Assembly: GCA_949775045.1 (NCBI GenBank) | Contig: OX459098.1 | Span: 19,800,944 to 19,864,943, forward strand | Source: Metridium senile | Taxonomy: Eukaryota > Cnidaria > Anthozoa > Actiniaria > Metridiidae | Reading direction: 5' to 3' | Length of the DNA stretch: 64,000 bases | Position numbers and translations under genes: made by a program | In this document: piece by piece, positions 33,230 to 43,860 of the stretch | Layout of the letters: every line of letters begins with the position of its first letter | Position numbering within the stretch: position 1 is the stretch's first letter | The notes under the pieces: model-generated | Database searches by the model: none | Seen by the model: the letters and a program-made list of their open reading frames with translations, nothing else | Told to the model about the DNA's origin: nothing

Positions 33230-36200
33230 ATGGTGCACTGTTGTGTGCCGAAATGTACAAACTATTCTGCGAAAACGAAGTCTGTGAGTTACCACATAAT
33301 TCCAAGGGATTCTAAACTACAGAAAGCTTGGATTGCTCGGCTGAGACGTGACAACCTTCCCCCGCTAGAAAACTGCTATGTGTGCAGTGATCACTTTGAA
33401 AAAGATTGTTTTGATTTAGACTTGAGAGAGAAAGTAACTGGAGAAAGAGGGAAAAGACGTTTGAAGCCCGATTCTATCCCAAGTATCTTCAATTTTACAA
33501 CTTCGAAAAGACCACCGAAGAGAAGGTCCAGTACAGAGAATCGTTCATTTCAAAAACAAAGAAAACAGGTAAGAGCAGATTATTTTAAATGCATGTTATT
33601 TAGTCTATTTTGGCATATGTTTTTTAGTCAAAAGGAAGTTTTAATCAGTCAAAATGACATATTTGTAGAAATGAATACGAAACCATGATAAATACTCAAG
33701 TATTGTGAGTCAACACTGCAAAAAGTTATCATCCACTAGAATCCCAATTACTTAAACTTAGGTCTACCCGGTAAGTAGTAAACTCCAACTTAAATTCAGT
33801 AGCGGTTGTACTTGATCCAAGTGTATTCTCACTAATTTTCAGTGATTTGTTTCTTGAAAGAGTTGAACCTGGACTTGTAATAAGTGATTTTTTTTAGCAA
33901 ATATTGACACTTGCAAGTGAACTCTTTTTGCACATATCTCGAAACACAATATATTCGTGATTGAATATATTCGTGATTTAAATTTCACATATTTTGATTA
34001 TAACCTCTAAAATGTACACTTAATAATATTGCAATAAAAAGTCAGAAGAATGCACTTCAAAAAATTGAATAAGATTAGACATTTATTATAAATATAAAAT
34101 TTCATAGATTTACTCACAATTTAATCTAAATCCAAATTATAGAAAAAGATATGTATTTTTATGGTCGTGTATTTGTTTTGGATATTAATCTTTGAATTGT
34201 AAAAAAAGTTGGCAATTACAATAAGTTAATATATTTTATCTTTGTATTTTAATTTGATGTTTTTGTATTAGTTAGGTGTATTCAAATGATTGCAATTGTG
34301 ATAGTGTCCTCACATGAAAAAGAACATTAGTTATTAAATAAGAAATGAATACCAAACGAAAGAGCTTAGTTTGAGTGATCTTTTTTAATTAATCCCTTTT
34401 CCAACAAATTGCAAAAGTAAGGACAACTTTTTTTGCTATTTAGTGTGCACACAAGCAATAAATATACTAGTCATCCAATTGGTATTGAATTATTTCTTAG
34501 CAACATTTACTTTCATAATGCACATACTTTTCTCATATACCTTATTTCTTTGTTGTGATAGGTTTTAGAAGAACTACTCATTCCCAGCACTAAATCAAGT
34601 ACATGTACTGATGGTATTACCAACAATAATGTTCAAGTGAATACTGATGATTTACTTGCACTGGATGATGTACCAACAGCAAACTTAACAAGGGATGTTG
34701 GCACTCAATGTTGCCTGGATCAACAAATACAATACATTATTAGAGCTAATGCCTCAACTCAGACAGACAATAAATCAGATGAAGTAGATGAACCTAACAA
34801 CTGCATGCCCATAGAAAACCCTGTGTATGTTGCTTCATGGCTGGTAAAACAAGACCATAGTTATGCTAAAAATTATACATGCAATGATATTGAATCACAA
34901 CCACAATCAGTTCAGCCTAATGAACTCTCACAAGAGCTGCTGGATAAGGAAGAAGAGACAAATATTGATGTGGACTTAGATGATGACAACAATGACCAGG
35001 ATTTCACTTTGCCTCAAGACTACAACACATCCACTGATACTGACACTGATCCTGGAATAATGGAAAACAATTTTGCTGAGGAAGCCAAGTATTTAGTTTT
35101 TAACTCCTCCTTGAGACAGTTGTTTAAGTACTGCATGAACTGTGGTGAAATTGTGGTTGATGTCAATTATTCTTTCACTGGAAGCCTGGTCTCTGTCACA
35201 ACGACATGCATGAAAGGACATGAAGCTACATGGAACTCACAGCCAATTCTCAACAACCATTCTCCTGTTGGTAACCTTTTGATTTCATCTTCAATTCTTT
35301 TCACAGGGAACACTTTCGGTAGCATCAAGAACTTTGCTTCTTGCTTAAATCTGAAATTTTTAAGTGAAAGAACATTTTACCACATTCAAGATTGTTACTT
35401 GTTCCCAGTTATAAATGACATGTGGAGTAAAAAACATGAAGAGGTTGTTCAAGATCTGAAGCAAAAAGATGTTGTGAAGTTAAATGGAGATGGACGCTGT
35501 GACAGTCCTGGGCATAATGCAAAGTATGGGACTTATACCTTCATGGACAGTGACACCAGTAAAATAGTTGAATTTAAAGTAATACAAGTAACTGAAGTTG
35601 CTAACTCTAATGCTATGGAGAAAAAAGGCTTTGAATGTTGCCTTGAATCACTAATTGATGAACAAGGAGTGTCCATACACACTATCACAACAGACCGCCA
35701 CCTTGGTATCAATAAGGCCATGAATAAAGAACACCCAGACATAAAACACCAGTATGATGTTTGGCACTTTTCCAAATCCATTGTCAAGAAACTTAACAAG
35801 AAAGCCAAGCTGAAAAGCAATACAGAACTTACCCAATGGATCCAGTCTGTATCTAACCACCTCTGGTGGAGTGCAGCTACATGTGGAGGAAATGCTAAGC
35901 TTTTGGAAGAAAAGTGGCTATCTATACTGAATCATATCTGTAACAAACACTCATGGAGAAGAAGGCGTGGGCAGTTATACCACAGGTGTAGCCATGCACC
36001 TCTTTCACAGGCACAGAAGAGGACAACTGCATGGTTAAAACCAGAAAGTTCAGCATTTGTTGCTCTGGAGGGAATTGTCACTGATTCAAAGATTCTGTCA
36101 GGTTTAGCAAAACTTACAGATTTTTGCCACACAGGGAATCTTGAAGTATACCATTCAATGATGCTCAAGTACCTTCCAAAAAGGGAGCACTTTTCTTACA

Positions 36201-36535
36201 AAGGCATGGTTGCAAGGACTCAACTTGCAGCCATAGACAACAATGAGAATGCTGGGAGAGGCCAGGCTGTTATACGGAAAGGTAACAACATTGGTGAGGC
36301 TAGATACAGGAAGTGCTTTCCTAAAGCCCACAAAAGCTGGGTGGTAAAGCCTATCATGCAAACCAAGACCTATGCCTTTTTACCAGAAATGCAACAATCT
36401 GTTTTAAATAATTGCCAAGATGGTACTGTTGTTGGACATGCAGCAGAAATTAACCTACCACATAACATTGCCAGTGAACCAGCCCCTGAAAAGCAGGAAT
36501 TGATACGTCGGCATCGATCAAGATTTAATAAGTAA
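33230..36535 (+). CDS. Kolobok THAP-domain transposase
   Basis: Two exons, 33230-33568 (donor GTAAGA) and 34562-36535 (acceptor GTGATAG), phase 0, about 770 residues. Residues 1-94 form a THAP C2CH zinc finger: C4-x4-C9, W34, C52-x2-H55, and DSIPSIF in place of the AVPTIF box; this domain binds DNA at the element ends. A Lys/Arg-rich tract follows. A second Zn-binding motif CMNC...CMKGH sits near 304-333. Candidate catalytic residues are D in LNGDGRCDSPG (about 423), D in TTDRHLGI (about 491) and E in HTGNLEVYHS (about 641), followed by the LKYLPKR motif, the pattern I know from Kolobok-like transposases. Both exons are open with good splice sites, so the copy looks intact or recently active. 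Cut-and-paste function is inferred from family. Confidence 0.85.
33569..34561 (+). other. Transposase intron
   Basis: About 990 bases, AT-rich, bounded by GTAAGA and GTGATAG. Nothing recognised inside. Confidence 0.7.
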
Positions 36536-37028
36536 TTTATCCCGCACAATAGAAAAAAAACACAGCCAAACAGGAAACAGTATTCAGCCAAAAGCAATAT
36601 TCAACTAATCATTCCCATGGAACATTGCAGCTATAAGCTCTGTTTCTATAGTGTGGGAGAAAATACTTATTATTTAGTACTATGTACATTAATAATTGTG
36701 CATGAGATTGCATTGATAGAGACAGTCATTGGTACACACGTAGGACCACTATTTTATGTAACTTAAGCTGCAAGTATTGTAGTTTTTAATCCAATGTTGA
36801 AAACATTATTTTATGTTGGTGACAAACTTTCCCTCAATTTGCTGAGTGGTATGTGACAAGATGATGTAAGTCTGTTCTCTTATTGATCACAGTGAATTTA
36901 CCAACCAAAGCACAAGAATTCACACAAGTGTTTTGAATGTCTTACATTTGATGTTTATTGTACAGTAAACACGTGTAAGTACTAACAATTTAGGCAAAAT
37001 AGGTCCTAATTAATCAGGACTATTTGTG

Positions 37029-37278
37029 CACAGGCAGCCCAAGCAATGCACTTTTACAGTAGAGATATGGGAGAAAAAAATCCATATTTTTTATTGAAAT
37101 AAATTTGAACATGTTTCAATCCTGTGTTGTTGTTAAATTTATTTGTTATCATTCTGAACAACAAATACATTTAACAACAACACAGAATTGAAATATATTC
37201 AAATTTATTTCAATAAAAAATATGGATTTTTTCCTCCCATATCTCTACTGTAAAAGTGCATTGCTTGGGCTGCCTGTG
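37029..37278. mobile_element. Near-perfect palindromic MITE, CACAGGCAGCCC ends
   Basis: 250 bases, almost completely self-complementary. The ends CACAGGCAGCCCAAGCAATG / CATTGCTTGGGCTGCCTGTG are flanked by ATTTGTG on both sides (37022-37028 and 37279-37285). It lies in the spacer between the two Kolobok genes. Confidence 0.9.
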
Positions 37279-37867
37279 ATTTGTGTAACAACACTGACCT
37301 TAAATCTATTTGGATGTATTCAAACACAACATAATCCCCCATTTTGGCCACAGCACTGTTTCATGACTGAACAAACAGGTTCTTATATTTTGGGGTATTA
37401 AAATCCAAACTTCCTGCTTAACTGTTCTTAAATCACTCATCTGTGGGTGTTTACTGTATGGTTAAACTTAAATACAGTAAAAACCCACATATAAGAACCA
37501 CTATTTTTCGAGGTTAGGTTAAAGTGGTTCTTATCTAATTGGTATTTAGTGAGAAATTAGGCTAAGGTGGTTCTTAACTGGTTCTTATTTACAAAGCAAA
37601 AACAATTTCCCTTATATAGTTTTTTATGTAATATAAATTGTTATGTAGAAGCATCTGAATGATGAATGTATTCTCATTGAGAACTAACTGATAATACATT
37701 TGTAAAACATTTTTCTTGCATTGATTTTAAATTTGGTCATATTCGAACTCAAATTATACATTTTTCAAATGACCAAATAAATCTTGAAACCTTTCATATA
37801 AGAACCAGTCTAGATTTTTAGCTTAAAGTGGTGCTTAAAAAGCAAAGTTTAGTGGGTTTTTACTGTA
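37279..37867. other. Kolobok spacer between convergent genes
   Basis: TACAGTAAAAACCCACATAT near 37476 is mirrored near 37850 (GTGGGTTTTTACTGTA), with repeated AAAGTGGTTCTTAT and TTAAGTGGTGCTTAA-like words between. This is a probable further small fold-back element within the transposon. Confidence 0.5.
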
Positions 37868-39440
37868 TTATTCATGAGAAAAATGAAAGCCTTCAAATAT
37901 AAAATCGTCTTCTAGTCCGGGCGGAGGGAAGTGGGCTCTTATACACATTACTGCACAAGATGGCATGACAACACGTATATCTTTCCCTAGAAAGCCCCAG
38001 CACCATCTAACTAATTGACGATATGCAATATGTCTCAACTGTTTGTGTTCAGGTCCTTCATAGGCATCTGCATATTGTTGTTTGTACTGGAACCATGCTG
38101 TCTTCAATACCCATTTGTTTAAACACACTGATTTAAATCCAGGGTGCTGTGTGATACAGGTTGGGATTGCTTTGTTTACAAACATGGGCCCATCATTTGG
38201 GAGGCTCTTACATGTAGTAATAATGGCATTGATTTCTTGACAGCATATGCACTCTTCTTCTCTATCCATAACTGTGCAGTTATCACATTGACACCTAACA
38301 CAACAATAGTTAATAATAAACATTAGTTAAACAACTCAATAGATTCTGTTGCGGTTTTCAATTTTTTCATATGTTAGTTATTATATACAGTTTTTCTTTG
38401 AACACAATGCAAATTGTTTAATTATAAACAAAACACATAGCAGTACTGTATATAAATGAATAAAAAATATTCCCCTTGTCTGTTGACTATATTTCTTAAT
38501 TTTTGCTTTTGTTGTATTTTGTTAAAAGATTTGTACGCTGTTTATTGTCGCTATTTTTTTGATTGATTTAAATTACTTTGATGAATGTGTCACCACTGAT
38601 TAAATAGATGAGGAAAATGCAAGACTGAATAACAATCTAGAGGAATTAAAGGTAAATGTTTTATTTATTTATTAAATTCTTATTTATATCTTGTTGGAAT
38701 ATACTAATAAGCAAATGTGTGAGATTTTCACTATCAAAAGCATATGAAATCTACATGTCGAATTTACATGTCGGATTTCAATTCGATTTCAATTAGCTTT
38801 ATATGAATAAAAATAGCTAGATAAAGTTTCAAAATGACTAACTAAGGGAACTAAATGTAGTTTATATGTATTTTAAACAATTTTAATTGTTTTAGTATTA
38901 AAATATAATTTCCTCGATTTCGAGATGCCCTATTTTGTATTTTGACAATTTCATTAAATTCCTTTGCTTCGTGACTCGTATTAAATCCTCGAACTATGTA
39001 CATTGAGTGACCAACATCAATTTTATTTCCAATCGATTTTCTAAAAGGATGATTAACAAGGTAGTTTATAAAACTGACAAAAGACTCAACGACTTGTTGT
39101 CGATAAAAAGTAAAAAAGACAGCCAACCGTGATACTACAGTACATATAGATGGTGCCATTCAAAGTCATACGCTAGCATAAAAAATACTTTATTAAAGGC
39201 TGATACGTACCATTCTGAACTTGTAAGTCGACTATCTTCAGTTTCATCATTACTTTGTGAGATAATTGCTTCTTGCTCGCTGTTTTCGTCGTTTGAAAGT
39301 TCCAGTTGCGGCTCGTATTGGTATGGTTTAATACCAAACTCATTACTATCCTCCACAAACTCCTCGAAATTGTTATCGCTGCACGATGAAGAGCTAGTAG
39401 ATTCTATAGATTCAGAGTCTGTACTACGATCTGAATCCAT
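37868..39440 (-). CDS. Transposon-borne P2X7-type ballast-domain protein
   Basis: Minus-strand exons are 39440-39211 and 38294-37868 (stop). The junction completes a Trp codon in phase 2, with donor GTACGT and acceptor GTGTTAG. The 218 residues have an acidic Ser/Asp/Glu-rich N-terminus containing IKPYQYEP. A Cys-rich region follows: W77-C-x-C-x2-C, then C92-x-C-C-Q-E-I. Next come TCITQHPGFKSVCLNKWVL and TAWFQYKQQY, and then RQLVRWCWGFLGKDIRVVMP. These match the pattern I know for the C-terminal Zn/GDP-binding ballast of vertebrate P2X7 receptors, a domain also known as a stand-alone protein. No receptor transmembrane part is present. Its place between the Kolobok TIRs argues that it is an accessory gene of the element. 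Its role in transposition or host interaction is unknown. Confidence 0.8.
38295..39210 (-). other. Ballast-gene intron with plus-strand exon-like stretch
   Basis: AT-rich intron. On the plus strand 38608-38651 looks like a small coiled-coil exon (see findings). Confidence 0.4.
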
Positions 39441-40689
39441 TTGTAGCAAATTATATTTCAATCTTTCCCCTCTAATCGCGATTTTTCAAAGTAAGTTATA
39501 TCCTTAAATACAAAACTATTCACTTTGCAAGCACCACTGCAGTCTGTGACGTTATGACGTCACGCCCCTGTTTTTCTGAGCCCGCGATAAAAGTGCAAGA
39601 TGGCGGCTTACATAGAGGTCAACGCGGGTATTTCAAATGGAAAATTCGGGAATCTAAAAACATAATATTGCACTGAAAAGTCGATTTTTGAGTTTTAAAT
39701 TTAATGCATTTTCTCTTCAAAATGGGTCATTTAGGTACTTCAGTAGCCCTTTAAACGGTGTCAGTTAAAACTAAATTTTGAAGAAACGGCTAAAAAATTA
39801 CAAATCTATTTGTCAAGTTTTCGCTTATAATTTCAATCAAAAACTCCAAAGATGAGTAAAAATTTCAAACTTTGAACTTCTACTTTCTAAAGGAAGAAGA
39901 AATACACTGAAACTAAGACTGCAATGAACATGTTCAAAGCTGCGAGTTTTTCAGTGAATCACAAACGATTAGCTATTAGTTTTTCTATTTTAGAGCTTTA
40001 GGTTGAAGTTTGCAAACTACCCGTGAAATTGAAAATATAGCTCATTAATACCTATTTTGAAATTGTCTGGCTGTTAGGTTTATGTTCCACGACTCTAGAA
40101 CAGTAATTTGATGATTAAAAATGTTATCTTTGATTGCCGTTCAAGCCGTGAAAACAGCGACTATGATAAAACTAAGCAAGCGAAGCGAAAGAAAATGATC
40201 GCTTTTCCCGCCGAGTCGCAGGATAAAAATTGCTCTTTTTTAAAGCAAAACTCGTGTATTAGCAAGTTAATCTTTTAAACTCTTTGAAGTTAAAATTACT
40301 TGCTTTGGTCGATTTATCTTTTAATGCTCGGAAAATAATGAGAAAACCTACCTTTTTTCAAAAATTATCAATTGCAAGTGGGTGTTATTCAGCATTCTGT
40401 AGCTGAATCCATTGTCGATCCATTGCCGAATTTCACGTGGAAAGTCCTTACTTTTTCATTGATAGCTTTAGTCTCTATCTAATGTTTAGATTTGTATATA
40501 TGTGCTTCCTAACAGAGCAATATTTAACCATTTTAATAACGAGACAATCCGAACTTTTCCAAACCAATGTAGAGTTGTCCTAACTTTCGTTTGAACCAAT
40601 CACAAAGCGACATTTATACCACGTGATCGTATGCAAATTAGCCGTCTTTTTAGTAAGAAAAGGTGGATTGGATTTCCCTAAAATCACTC

Positions 40690-41220
40690 TTTTTTTACGA
40701 ATTGTACTCAAGATCGTGCGATTTCCTATACAAAAACGTGAATACATTAAATGCAAAAACTATAAGTGGAAGATTTCCATTCGAAAAACCCGGTTTTAAA
40801 CTCGTTCAAGTGTGAAAAAATTCACCAAAACTCAGGATGTGAAATACCGTTTTTAGCTATAATAGTGGTGTTTTATCTCCAAAAGATGTAAAACTATTAT
40901 ATGAAAGATTTCCATTAAAAAAACTGGTTTTTCTTTCTTTCAAGTGTAAAAGATTTCTCCAAAACTCAAGATGTCGTAGTTAACTTGGCAAAAATGTATG
41001 CGCAAGTACCGTTTTTTAAGCGATGTTTTGAACAAAATGTTCCATGCCACAGATCCCTTTTTAAAGATTATTTGGAATCTTTGAGTCAAACCCACAACCC
41101 ACCCCCGCCCCCTACCCCCTCGGATAAATACGTAGGGATTTTAAAATTGTTTTTAATTGACCGTGCTATTGTGGAATCTTGTTTTTTTACCGTGACCCAT
41201 CATGCTCTAGCTAATTAGTC
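40690..41220. other. End of the B duplication block
   Basis: Aligns with about 59405-59970 of the C block (ATACAAAAACGTGAATACAT, GTGGAAGATTTCCATTCG and following). Internal near-repeats of GGAAGATTTCCATT and AAATTCACCAAAACTCA are visible. No exon supported. Homology stops near 41220. Confidence 0.6.
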
Positions 41221-41279
41221 GGGCTAGAGGACCCGACTCTAGGTTTACCTTTAGCCAATCTATGTATCTATCTATCTGT

Positions 41280-41465
41280 CATGATGCGTATAGGCCCCCA
41301 TGATGCTTTGGGAACGAACACAGGAAGCCCAAAGTCACGTGTTACATCAAACTACCATAATAATAGTATTACCCATAATAATAATAATGCTTTGTCATAA
41401 ATGTCACGTGGTCCGATAACACAGGAAGCCCAAAAGTCACGTGTTAAACCCATAATGCTTTATGA
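41280..41465. repeat. Two-copy direct repeat with GTCACGTGTTA
   Basis: ACACAGGAAGCCCAAAGTCA and CGTGTTA occur twice (near 41319 and 41420), with a TAATGCTTT word also repeated and a short ATA run between. Confidence 0.7.
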
Positions 41466-41551
41466 TAGCTGTCACATGGTTCGAATCGATAGCTAACTAC
41501 AAAGAAGGAATGTTTGCTCTCCTTGGTGCCTTTACGAAGTCTCTGTTGAAA

Positions 41552-41749
41552 ATGTCGAAGAAATTACCAGCCGTGACGCTCAAACTACATACAAATGCAC
41601 ACATAGTTCTTCGCGATAGACCCACACTAAAAGATGGCGATGAGCGTACATTTCGATCCAGGTCGTTTCGCGATGCTTCTAGCAAAGTCAAACCAGTTCT
41701 TACTAGATTCTCACTTGATCATGTTGATCGCAAAAAAAATCACAAATGA
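41552..41749 (+). CDS. Hypothetical small ORF / possible first exon
   Basis: ATG-started frame MSKKLPAVTLKLHTN... of 65 residues, rich in Lys/Arg, ending NHK-stop, in a stretch less AT-rich than its flanks. An overlapping frame from ATG 41634 continues to 41843 and passes a possible AAG/GTACCC donor. No family recognised. It could be a relic of an anchor-exon N-terminus, but no transmembrane segment is seen. Confidence 0.2.
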   Translation: MSKKLPAVTLKLHTNAHIVLRDRPTLKDGDERTFRSRSFRDASSKVKPVLTRFSLDHVDRKKNHK

Positions 41750-41857
41750 CAAAACAAATGACAGTGACATAACGAACAATGCAACTGAAATGAACTCCTC
41801 AGAAGATCAACAATCTGTTTATGTCGACAACAAGGTACCCTAAGAGCAAAAAGCCCA

Positions 41858-42165
41858 GGGGGGGGGGGGGGGGGGGGTACTCCCTTATATTTACTGTATG
41901 GGGGCGTTCCGCCAAATAGGGTATGGTTTTTTGCCTTGGCGTCTTGAATAGGGTATACAATTTAGCCTAATTTGTCTTAAATTGCCTTACCTAGAGTATA
42001 CAATTTCCCCCTTGAGTCTTGGATAGGGTCTACTTTTTACCAATTTGTCTTGAAATAGGGTACATATTTTTAGGATTCTGCTGTCTTAAATAGGGTCAGG
42101 GTTTAGAGGTGCCAGTGGAACGTCCCCGTCAGAAACTGGGTCAAGTACCCCCCCCCCCCCCCCCC
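41858..42165. mobile_element. MITE with poly-G / poly-C termini
   Basis: Begins with about 20 G (41858-41877) followed by TACTCCCTTATATTTACTG, and ends GGGTCAAGTA followed by about 18 C (42148-42165). The interior repeats words like AATAGGGTATAC and GTCTTGAATAGGGT. The homopolymer ends are complementary, so the whole can fold back. Confidence 0.75.
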
Positions 42166-42504
42166 TCGTTAAATCCCTTTCGTTTCCACTGTAAATGGGG
42201 ATTGAAACAGTAATAAACTTTTAAGCAAAGGATTCATTAACATTTTATTGATCTTTTCAAATGACGAGCTTAGGACGACTTCGGATTTTGGTATCCCACA
42301 GGTTAGGGCTGAAAATATGCCCTAACCTGTGGGGTGCCAAGCTCTTAAAAACAATAGATCGTGTAACATAACTCTCGTTCTCCATTCGCATAATGACCAC
42401 AACTTCGAGGTGGGGCGTCATAAGTATCATCATATCATTCAGCAAGAAAACTAAAATCAATTACGTAGCGCATGAGCTTGGTCAGAATATTCTCATTCTA
42501 AAAC

Positions 42505-42852
42505 AACAAGGAACAATGGTCTATCTATCAAATTACCTAAAGTGAGGCTTGAATTTGGCAAGAAAAGTTTTTATTACCAAGGAGCTAAAATTTTTAATGA
42601 CTTGCCAATAGATCTTAGATCTACCAATTCTAGAATTATTTTTAAAAGCAAATTAAGCGAACTTTATAATATATAGTTAATATAAATTACATTTTTTGTT
42701 AACAGTGTTTTGTATATATATATCTTTTTAATGTATTCTTAATATTTTAATGTTTTTTATAGTTACTTGTTTAAGTTGTTTTTATTTTACAGGACCCCTT
42801 TGACAACAGTGTTTCTTTACACTGATGGGTTTATCCTGTATAAATATTCGAA

Positions 42853-42902
<50 letters not shown>
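42505..42902 (+). pseudogene. CR1/L2-like LINE 3' end with (ATT)n tail
   Basis: The frame GLSIKLPKVRLEFGKKSFYY then QGAKIFNDLPIDLRS and IIFKSKLSELYNI-stop is the C-terminal end of a non-LTR reverse transcriptase (F-x-Y-x-G-A-x-I-x-N-x-L-P pattern). It is followed by a 3'UTR and an ATT microsatellite at about 42856-42900 that probably grew from the element tail. The 5' part is missing. Confidence 0.7.
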
Positions 42903-42903
<1 letters not shown>

Positions 42904-43267
42904 ACAACCATTTGATACAACGTTAAATGGTGAATAAATCTCGGAAAAATAGTAACATAGGATGTGAAAAATATGATTCTGTTTTAGAACTGCCTATTCA
43001 AAAGTATGTAGAAGGGCCCTGTGATTATAAACTTTGTAAACTAGACAATATATTACGGTAATTCTAATCCCGCTATAATAAACAAATGAACTTCGTCTTT
43101 ATAGTTGTGATTCAGTATTATTTGAAAATCATGCAGTTCAGTTATTTTGCTTTATTTAATATTGTAACTGTTTTAATACTCACTGCTCCTTTGACTTTCG
43201 CATGCTCAGTGTTCTTACAAATATTGTAAAAATAAAATAAATTGACCGACAAAAATCATTTTGTAAA
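42903..43267. other. Intergenic AT-rich DNA
   Basis: Nothing recognised. Confidence 0.3.
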
Positions 43268-43860
43268 ACTTAACTAGACAGACAGATAACTATTATATGA
43301 AATTATTATATATCAATAGAATGAGCCTGCCCCAGCTATATACCAGTGCTTACGGGTAAATAAATACCCAAGCAAGCAACTGAATAAGACATGCAGATAA
43401 CTATTACATTAAATTATTATATATCAATACAGGGGCGGACGGAGGGGGGGTGAACTGGGTGACTATTCACCCCCCTTTTTGGAGTAAAGTCCCGTTTTAG
43501 CAAAGAAAAGCAGGCACATTACGATCTTTGCGCTCTTGTGTCTGCCGTTATCCGCCAAAAAGATATCATAGTTCACCCCCCTTGTCAAATTTCTGGATCC
43601 GCCCCTGCAATATAATAAGTGTGCCCAAGCCTAATACCAGTGCTTACAGGTAAATAAATACCCAAACAAACAACTGAATAAGACAGGCAGATAACTATTA
43701 TATGAAATTATAGTATATCGAAGATATTTTAGTTATTCTAAGCCTGCCCAAGCCTAATACCAGTGCTTACAGGTAAATAAATACCCAAGCAAACAGCTGA
43801 ATAAGACAGACAGATGACTAACTGATAATTATTATATTTATGAATCTACATCATTTTGAT
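43268..43860. repeat. ~120-bp tandem repeat interrupted by a MITE
   Basis: Units start near 43268, 43388, 43681 and 43805, marked by AATAAGACAGGCAGATAACT and ATACCAGTGCTTACAGGTAA. The second unit is lengthened by about 170 bases through a MITE at about 43434-43607 (CAGGGGCGGACGGAGGG against GGATCCGCCCCTG, CAATA on both sides). Confidence 0.8.

Larger units (their letters stand above)
32920..39750. mobile_element. Kolobok-type DNA transposon, 6.8 kb, two genes
   Basis: Flanked by TTAA on both sides (32916-32919 and 39751-39754). Terminal inverted repeats of about 200 bases start AGGGCTACTGAAGTACC. TTAA duplications plus an N-terminal THAP transposase are the defining combination of the Kolobok superfamily. 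It contains a plus-strand transposase (33230-36535) and a convergent minus-strand ballast-domain gene (37868-39440). A different MITE (37029-37278) has inserted between them. AAGATGGCGG lies at the inner edge of the right TIR, with the similar CCGCCATCTTGC at the left. Confidence 0.88.
32497..40669. mobile_element. Outer TIR element hosting the Kolobok insertion
   Basis: 32497-32815 (AATCCACCTTTTCTTAC onward) is an inverted copy of about 40385-40669. The internal right part (39755-40385) has no coding capacity. Without the Kolobok insert it would be about 1.34 kb. The C block lacks it near 59350-59385. No convincing target duplication was resolved. Confidence 0.7.

Noticed and set aside
37868..38323. 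A P2X receptor gene
   Set aside because: Only the cytosolic ballast-type region is present; there is no channel domain or transmembrane segment.
32920..39750. P-element assignment for the THAP transposon
   Set aside because: TTAA target duplications and the GDGRCDSPG / TTDRHLGI / LEVYHS motif set fit Kolobok; P elements make 8-bp duplications.
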